From Paramoeba atlantica (taxonomy: Eukaryota; Discosea), in the NCBI GenBank assembly GCA_977017575.1, contig CDRNVI010000044.1:620001-684000 (forward strand): a stretch of 64,000 nt of DNA, in the 5' to 3' direction. The notes under the pieces are model-generated. The model was not told the origin of the DNA. It ran no database searches and worked only from the letters and a program-made list of their open reading frames with translations. A program made the translations under genes and the position numbers. Below are positions 59,911-64,000 of this stretch, piece after piece. Numbering within the stretch: the first letter of the stretch is position 1; each line of letters opens with the position of its first letter.

Positions 59911-60073
59911 TTGACAGGGAGATAAAAAGAACTCAGTAGTATGCTTCGATAAATATTTTTTTATGTGTACTAAGTGTGAATGAATGTGATACAATATAAA
60001 AACATACTTAACCGTGCTTTGAGAGTTGATTCGAGATCATGGTTTCATTTTAGTAGTCGTAAAGACATGTGAG

Positions 60074-60161
60074 CCTTAACCGAGTACAGCGAGTACGTAC
60101 TCGTGTACGGCGAGTACAAGCGAGTACGTACTCGGTACGTACTCGCTGTACTCGGTTAAGG
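60074..60161. repeat. 88-bp inverted repeat with 27-bp perfect arms
   Basis: Arms CCTTAACCGAGTACAGCGAG then TACGTAC (60074-60100, 60135-60161). The inside contains further CGAGTACGTACTCG palindromes. Probably the terminal hairpin of hAT-like copy 2. Confidence 0.8.
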
Positions 60162-61540
60162 TGTGAAAAAGGGGGAAAAAAGAAAAATTGCCGAATGTTC
60201 ACATGAAAAAAATAATGTTTTTTTTCACCGGATTAAATCGTTCAATTTGAGCGGTCCGAATAAGCCAAAGAGATACAACTCTGAGAGAGCTCTCGAATGC
60301 TCTAATATTTTACAAAATTGAGCAAATTTTACAAATTTTTAGCCCCCCCCCCTCAGGTTCAAGCGCCAACCCTGTATTTGTCCCTTTTTTTCTCTATTTA
60401 TTTGAATGTGTTTTTAAGCGATTTTTTTAAAAATATCCGTGATGTAAAAGGGCATGTCTGTATCCAGTTCGCCGCGAAATAGATGCGAATCTGGTCATAC
60501 AGGACTTTCTCGACGGGGGATGAATCCTCTTCAACTAGGGTGTCGCGGAGGTCGCAATTGGAATACAACACCATACGACACGATGGGATATAGCGTACAA
60601 CCCCCCCCCCCCCCCGATTATCACAATTTGAATGTGCTAGTACTTTCGAAAATCAGACATTTTTTTTCCGAATTTTTGGATATTTCAGGGAAAAAATGCA
60701 ATCTGTATTACCGGTATTTATATCATCATCGGTATTTATAAAGAGGTGACAATAAATGACTATAAAATTCGTGTCTTAGCAGCGCTTACAACTAGTGGCT
60801 TGATGACAAAAAGCAAAAAACAACTTCATTAAATGGGTTTCTTTCAAAGCTAGGGACGAAGACTTATTGCATGAGAGATTGAAAGCTCGTCATTGATGAA
60901 CTGTATCAGTGTAACTATGACGTTAAATGATCACGTGAGTGAAAACCCCGATCACTGTAAAGAATAATGTGAATTTCATCATAGAATATGACATTATTGC
61001 TAAAACATTGGGAAGACTACTCCTAGTAGGCAGCACTCCAACCTACGCTGCTATCCTATACTACTGCGTTATTCTCTGATTCTCCGTCGTAAATAATCGA
61101 AAGATGAATTTTTAATTTTTTTCATTACACCCCCGCCAAAAAGTATTGTTCACAAAAATGGCAGACACAAAGTATTCTATTTATTAGTATCGACCATTTT
61201 TTTGAGTTTTGACCTGAATTATAGTTGTTTTTCGAACTTTTAGGAAAATAGCATAACGAGTTCTGATTATATTTTGATTACAGTGTTATATTTAATTACG
61301 GTATTATTTAATTACGCTTTTAAGGTTATTTTTAGCTAAAATTAATCTTAATTAAATTAACCGTAATATAATCCACTCGTAAATTAATAATTTTTGAACA
61401 CACTTTTTGAGTAACTTTTAAGCGCCCAAGCCATTGGTTTCGTCTGTGATCATTTTATAAAGGTTTGTGTTTCGTATGAAAGTGAGGTCGATGGTGATAG
61501 ATATGAAAAAAAGTATTTTGTTTCGCGGCTAAAAATAATC
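60162..61540. other. Non-coding, repeat remains
   Basis: 60265-60350 is the GAGAGCTCTCGAATGC dispersed repeat. 60601-60616 is a C run. 61330-61375 (CTAAAATTAATCTTAATTAA, AACCGTAATATAATCCACTC) is the paralogous empty site of the element at 61545. No gene is supported. Confidence 0.5.
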
Positions 61541-61544
61541 TTAA

Positions 61545-61894
61545 ACCCTGTTCCGGGTTATTATGCCTAGAGCTACTTATTGTGCAGGGGGGGGGCACAA
61601 TAAGTGGAAACGACCACTATTATTGTGCCCCCCCCTCCAAAATGTGGCGCCGCGAAGCGCCGCCGTACTTTTTTGGGGTTTTGTTATTCCCATTTTCTCA
61701 AAATTAACGTTGTTTGTTCAACAACGCATTCCTTAAATAGAACTCATTCTGCACATGAACGTGTTTGTCCATAAAAAAGGCGCCGCGAAACGGCGCCAAT
61801 TTTTTTTTACCCTTTTTTGGCTTTTTCATATATTTAGTTATTGTGCCTAGAGCCAGTTATTGTGCAGGGGGGGAACAATAACCCGGAACAGGGT
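61545..61894. mobile_element. 350-bp TTAA-flanked short element
   Basis: Inverted ends ACCCTGTTCCGGGTTATT, flanked by TTAA (61541-61544, 61895-61898). Inside are paired C/G runs (TTATTGTGCAGGGGGGGG) and GGCGCCGC..GCGGCGCC hairpins like those of the 42884 element, and no ORF. The flanking sequence without the element exists about 190 bp upstream, confirming the TTAA target. TTAA is the piggyBac target, but the internal sequence resembles the pogo-like ends, so the family is unclear. Confidence 0.75.
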
Positions 61895-62053
61895 TTAATT
61901 AAAAATAACCGTAATATAATCCACTCGTATTTGAATACTTCACTGTATTTTTTAAATTTATTGAAAAATATTGAAATATTTGAACACCCATTTCCCGTAA
62001 ACCAAGCTGTTCGAAATATAAAACCAATATAAGAGCAGAAATCATCAAAGAAA

Positions 62054-62905
62054 TCACGAATCAGCTAAGGATTGTAATTGATGCGTGAATCGCCTGTGTT
62101 TCCATTGATCTGCAGCGAAAGTTAACCAGTGATATACGGGCAGGTGATTTTTTTTTGAATCAATTTTCGAAGTTATCGGTAGTAAGCTTAGGGATTCACC
62201 ATCAGTAATACTATCACTGCTATAGGCTTCTATATTGCTTGGATCTTGCTGGTGTTTATCTAGTGAGTGTGAATCATTCGATACGGAAGGCCTACATCGA
62301 AGCTGGGCGCTCCATTTCTCGCGCGCGTTCACTCCCCCGCGAGCGAGGTCTACTTCTCTTCGGTACTCATCCCGTACCTGGCCCCCGCTCCATCCTCGTC
62401 CCCAATATCTACCTTCGCTTCGTATGTCGCCTCCCCTATCAAAGTCTACCCGAATAGGCCGGTCGTCCATGATTGCCGGATTCAAACATACCAGTCTAAG
62501 AAGTTCTGGAAAAAATCGATCTGGCATGTACCTATGTGAGGAATTTGAGCTTTGATCTAGCAAAATATGCCCAACGCGCAACATATCGAGAACACGTTCG
62601 GCGTCGTCCCTAGTACGAAACTGAACAAAGCAAAATCCACAAGGCACGCGACTCTCTCGGTTTAAACCCATAATGATGTCCTGTACGTCGCCATGAAGTG
62701 TGAAGTAGGTCCACAGCTGCGTTTCGGTCGTCCATTGGGAGAGGTTTCCGACGTAGATTGTGGTGCTGGCGTCACGCTCTTCGCTATACTGAGACAGCAA
62801 AGCGGAAGGATCTGCACCCCACTGAGACATGACTCGGCGGTCGACGTATTGTGGCCGAAACCCATGTAATTGTGACCGACGATACGCCTCCATAAGAACC
62901 GACAT
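62054..62905 (-). CDS. NCBP2: Nuclear cap-binding protein subunit 2 (CBP20)
   Basis: 283 aa. One RRM: RNP2 TTIYVGNLSQWTTETQLWTY, GDVQDIIMGLNRESRVPCGF, RNP1 GFCFVQF, then RPIRVDFDRGGDIRSEGRYW and GRGWSGGQVRDEYRREVD, the CBP20-specific C-terminal cap-binding tail. About 35 extra residues (DQSSNSSHRYMPDRFFPELL to AIMD) lie between the last RRM helix and strand beta-4, where human CBP20 has a tight turn. The insert keeps the frame and has no matching GT-AG pair at its ends, so it looks translated. A further 90 polar residues extend the C-terminus. Role: with CBP80 it binds the m7G cap of nuclear RNA; in kinetoplastids it would meet the hypermodified cap 4. Confidence 0.85.
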   Translation of the reverse strand: MSVLMEAYRRSQLHGFRPQYVDRRVMSQWGADPSALLSQYSEERDASTTIYVGNLSQWTTETQLWTYFTLHGDVQDIIMGLNRESRVPCGFCFVQFRTRDDAERVLDMLRVGHILLDQSSNSSHRYMPDRFFPELLRLVCLNPAIMDDRPIRVDFDRGGDIRSEGRYWGRGWSGGQVRDEYRREVDLARGGVNAREKWSAQLRCRPSVSNDSHSLDKHQQDPSNIEAYSSDSITDGESLSLLPITSKIDSKKNHLPVYHWLTFAADQWKHRRFTHQLQSLADS

Positions 62906-62984
62906 ATGAAAAACAATGAATATTATTTGAACAAATTAAATAGAAAGACGCTTCGAAAACTATAAGGGCACCGTATACCCCCCA

Positions 62985-64000
62985 GTATATTAAGTAACTT
63001 CTATGTCCTTTAGCCCTCCCCCCCTTTTTTTTTTGTTGAAAACTACCTCTGCGTTTAACGAAGAGAGTAAAACAGAACAGTTTACCAAAGGACCAAGAAT
63101 AATCTGTTTTTGAGGTGAAAAATCGGGCGAAAAACACCCTTGGTTATCCTGCACTCAAACTGTACCCAAAAATGACCTTTTTTCACTTTTTAGAAAAGAA
63201 AATTGTTAAAAACTGTTTTTTTCAATTCGTTAGCGATATTTGAGCCACATATTACCAATTTTTTTATTCCATTCGTCTATCATGGACTGCTCCTCGTGTA
63301 CCACATTTGCTTGCTTGCCGTTTGTTACGTCGATTTTGCAAATAACGGCCGAAAATATGGAGTTTTGGCTGAAGAACGAATTTTTCGGAGAACGTACGCC
63401 ATGCTTTCGCTGTGGAGTAAACCACCGTCCGGGTTATTATACCTAGGGACACCTATTGTACCTCCTAGGTATAATAAGTGTCCCCAGGGTCCTTATTATA
63501 CCTCCCCCCTACCGCATCATTTTTATCAATTTTTCTGATTTCCCCCCTGATTTATGCCACAAAGACGGGATTACGGACGATCGCCCTAACATACATTAAC
63601 ACCCCGAAAGGGTTAATTAAACCCTAACACTCCGAAGGGGTTAATTCTTCGCCTGGACACGTAAAAGCATGCTGGTGCACGCTCTTTGTTGTCGACTACG
63701 AAGCAACACAATCTTTTCCCCTCAATGCGCGTAAATTTCAGTGTTGCGTTTGATGAGGAAAACAAGAAATCAGATTCACATTGTCAAGAGTTTTGACCAG
63801 TTGGGGTACAGTAACCACGAAAATATACAGGGGGGTGCACGAAAATATGGGGGGGTCAAAATTCTTATAACTCGGCCAATTTTGGAAAATAATAGCGCAT
63901 TCGAGATCTCTCACAGAGTTACGTGTCATGTGATATTACGTTTTACGTAGTTTCCAGGTATATGCATTCTCCTGAATACCGTAAAAAGGGCAACTGCAAG
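62985..64000. repeat. Repeat remains to the window end
   Basis: 63037-63130 is half an HP100 hairpin with its flank. 63431-63500 is a foldback (TTATTATACCTAGGGACAC against GTGTCCC..-type arm) of the C/G-run family. 63603-63645 has two GGGTTAATT units (CCCCGAAAGGGTTAATTAA and CTCCGAAGGGGTTAATTC). 63840-63930 is the inverted GAGATCTCGAATGCGC repeat. No gene is seen. Confidence 0.55.

Larger units (their letters stand above)
55715..60161 (-). mobile_element. hAT-like transposon (copy 2) with a nested pogo-like element
   Basis: The coding remains run from about 59910 down to 55756, interrupted by the pogo-like element at 56874-59228. The upstream side ends in an 88-bp inverted repeat (60074-60161) of the same CGAGTACGTACTCG style as other hAT-like ends. 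I could not place the other end precisely; it lies near or beyond 55715. Confidence 0.65.

Noticed and set aside
62450-62600. Unspliced intron in CBP20
   Set aside because: I looked for GT...AG pairs that would remove exactly the extra residues and keep the frame; none fits. Kept as a translated insertion.
1-64000. LTR retrotransposons, retroviral or Polinton-type elements
   Set aside because: I saw no gag/protease/integrase/capsid-type frames and no long direct terminal repeats around a coding unit.

Overview
This is eukaryotic nuclear DNA: host genes separated by layers of DNA transposons, LINE fragments and simple repeats. The best-supported assignment is a kinetoplastid-type euglenozoan, possibly a prokinetoplastid such as Perkinsela or a relative. 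Three things point there. (1) Two adjacent genes encode mitochondrially targeted C2H2 zinc-finger proteins, and one ends in an SSB-like OB fold closely resembling the KREPA proteins of the kinetoplastid RNA-editing complex. (2) Every recognisable host gene lies on the minus strand and has one uninterrupted reading frame. (3) Several start codons directly follow an AG or a pyrimidine-tract AG, as expected for spliced-leader trans-splicing. A diplonemid or another protist remains possible; the assignment is inference, not observation.

Layout. 0.7-10.4 kb: a block of four minus-strand genes (KREPA-like OB-fold protein, large KREPA-like zinc-finger protein, an unrecognised 644-aa protein, and an MGC-starting protein that may be N-myristoylated). 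12.3-13.6 kb: an ORC2-like gene. 13.7-35.3 kb: repeats and transposons, including an array of GAGTACTC units, LINE 3' tails, an IS30-family transposase relic, a three-deep nest (20-bp satellite / pogo-like element / hAT-like element / retroposed insert), a Pro-Leu-Val tRNA cluster, a TA-flanked element with a coiled-coil/AT-hook ORF, 20-bp satellite arrays and a Myb/SANT-bearing element. 35.4-36.9 kb: an HDHD5/CECR5-like HAD protein. 37-47 kb: pogo-like and LINE fragments. 47.3-54.7 kb: a second minus-strand block (SP-RING SUMO ligase, U2SURP/SR140-like splicing factor, NOC1/MAK21/CEBPZ-like ribosome-biogenesis factor, possible TraB-like tail-anchored protein). 54.8-61.9 kb: a hAT-like copy interrupted by an apparently intact pogo-like element, then a TTAA-flanked short element. 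62.0-62.9 kb: cap-binding protein CBP20. 63-64 kb: repeats only.

The host genes cover mitochondrial RNA editing, replication licensing, SUMOylation, splicing, 60S assembly and mRNA cap binding. They do not form one pathway, as expected for a polycistronic array. The most unusual features are the reconstructable transposon nesting, the IS30-like transposase, and a retroposed family whose longest copy begins near a spliced-leader-like motif.
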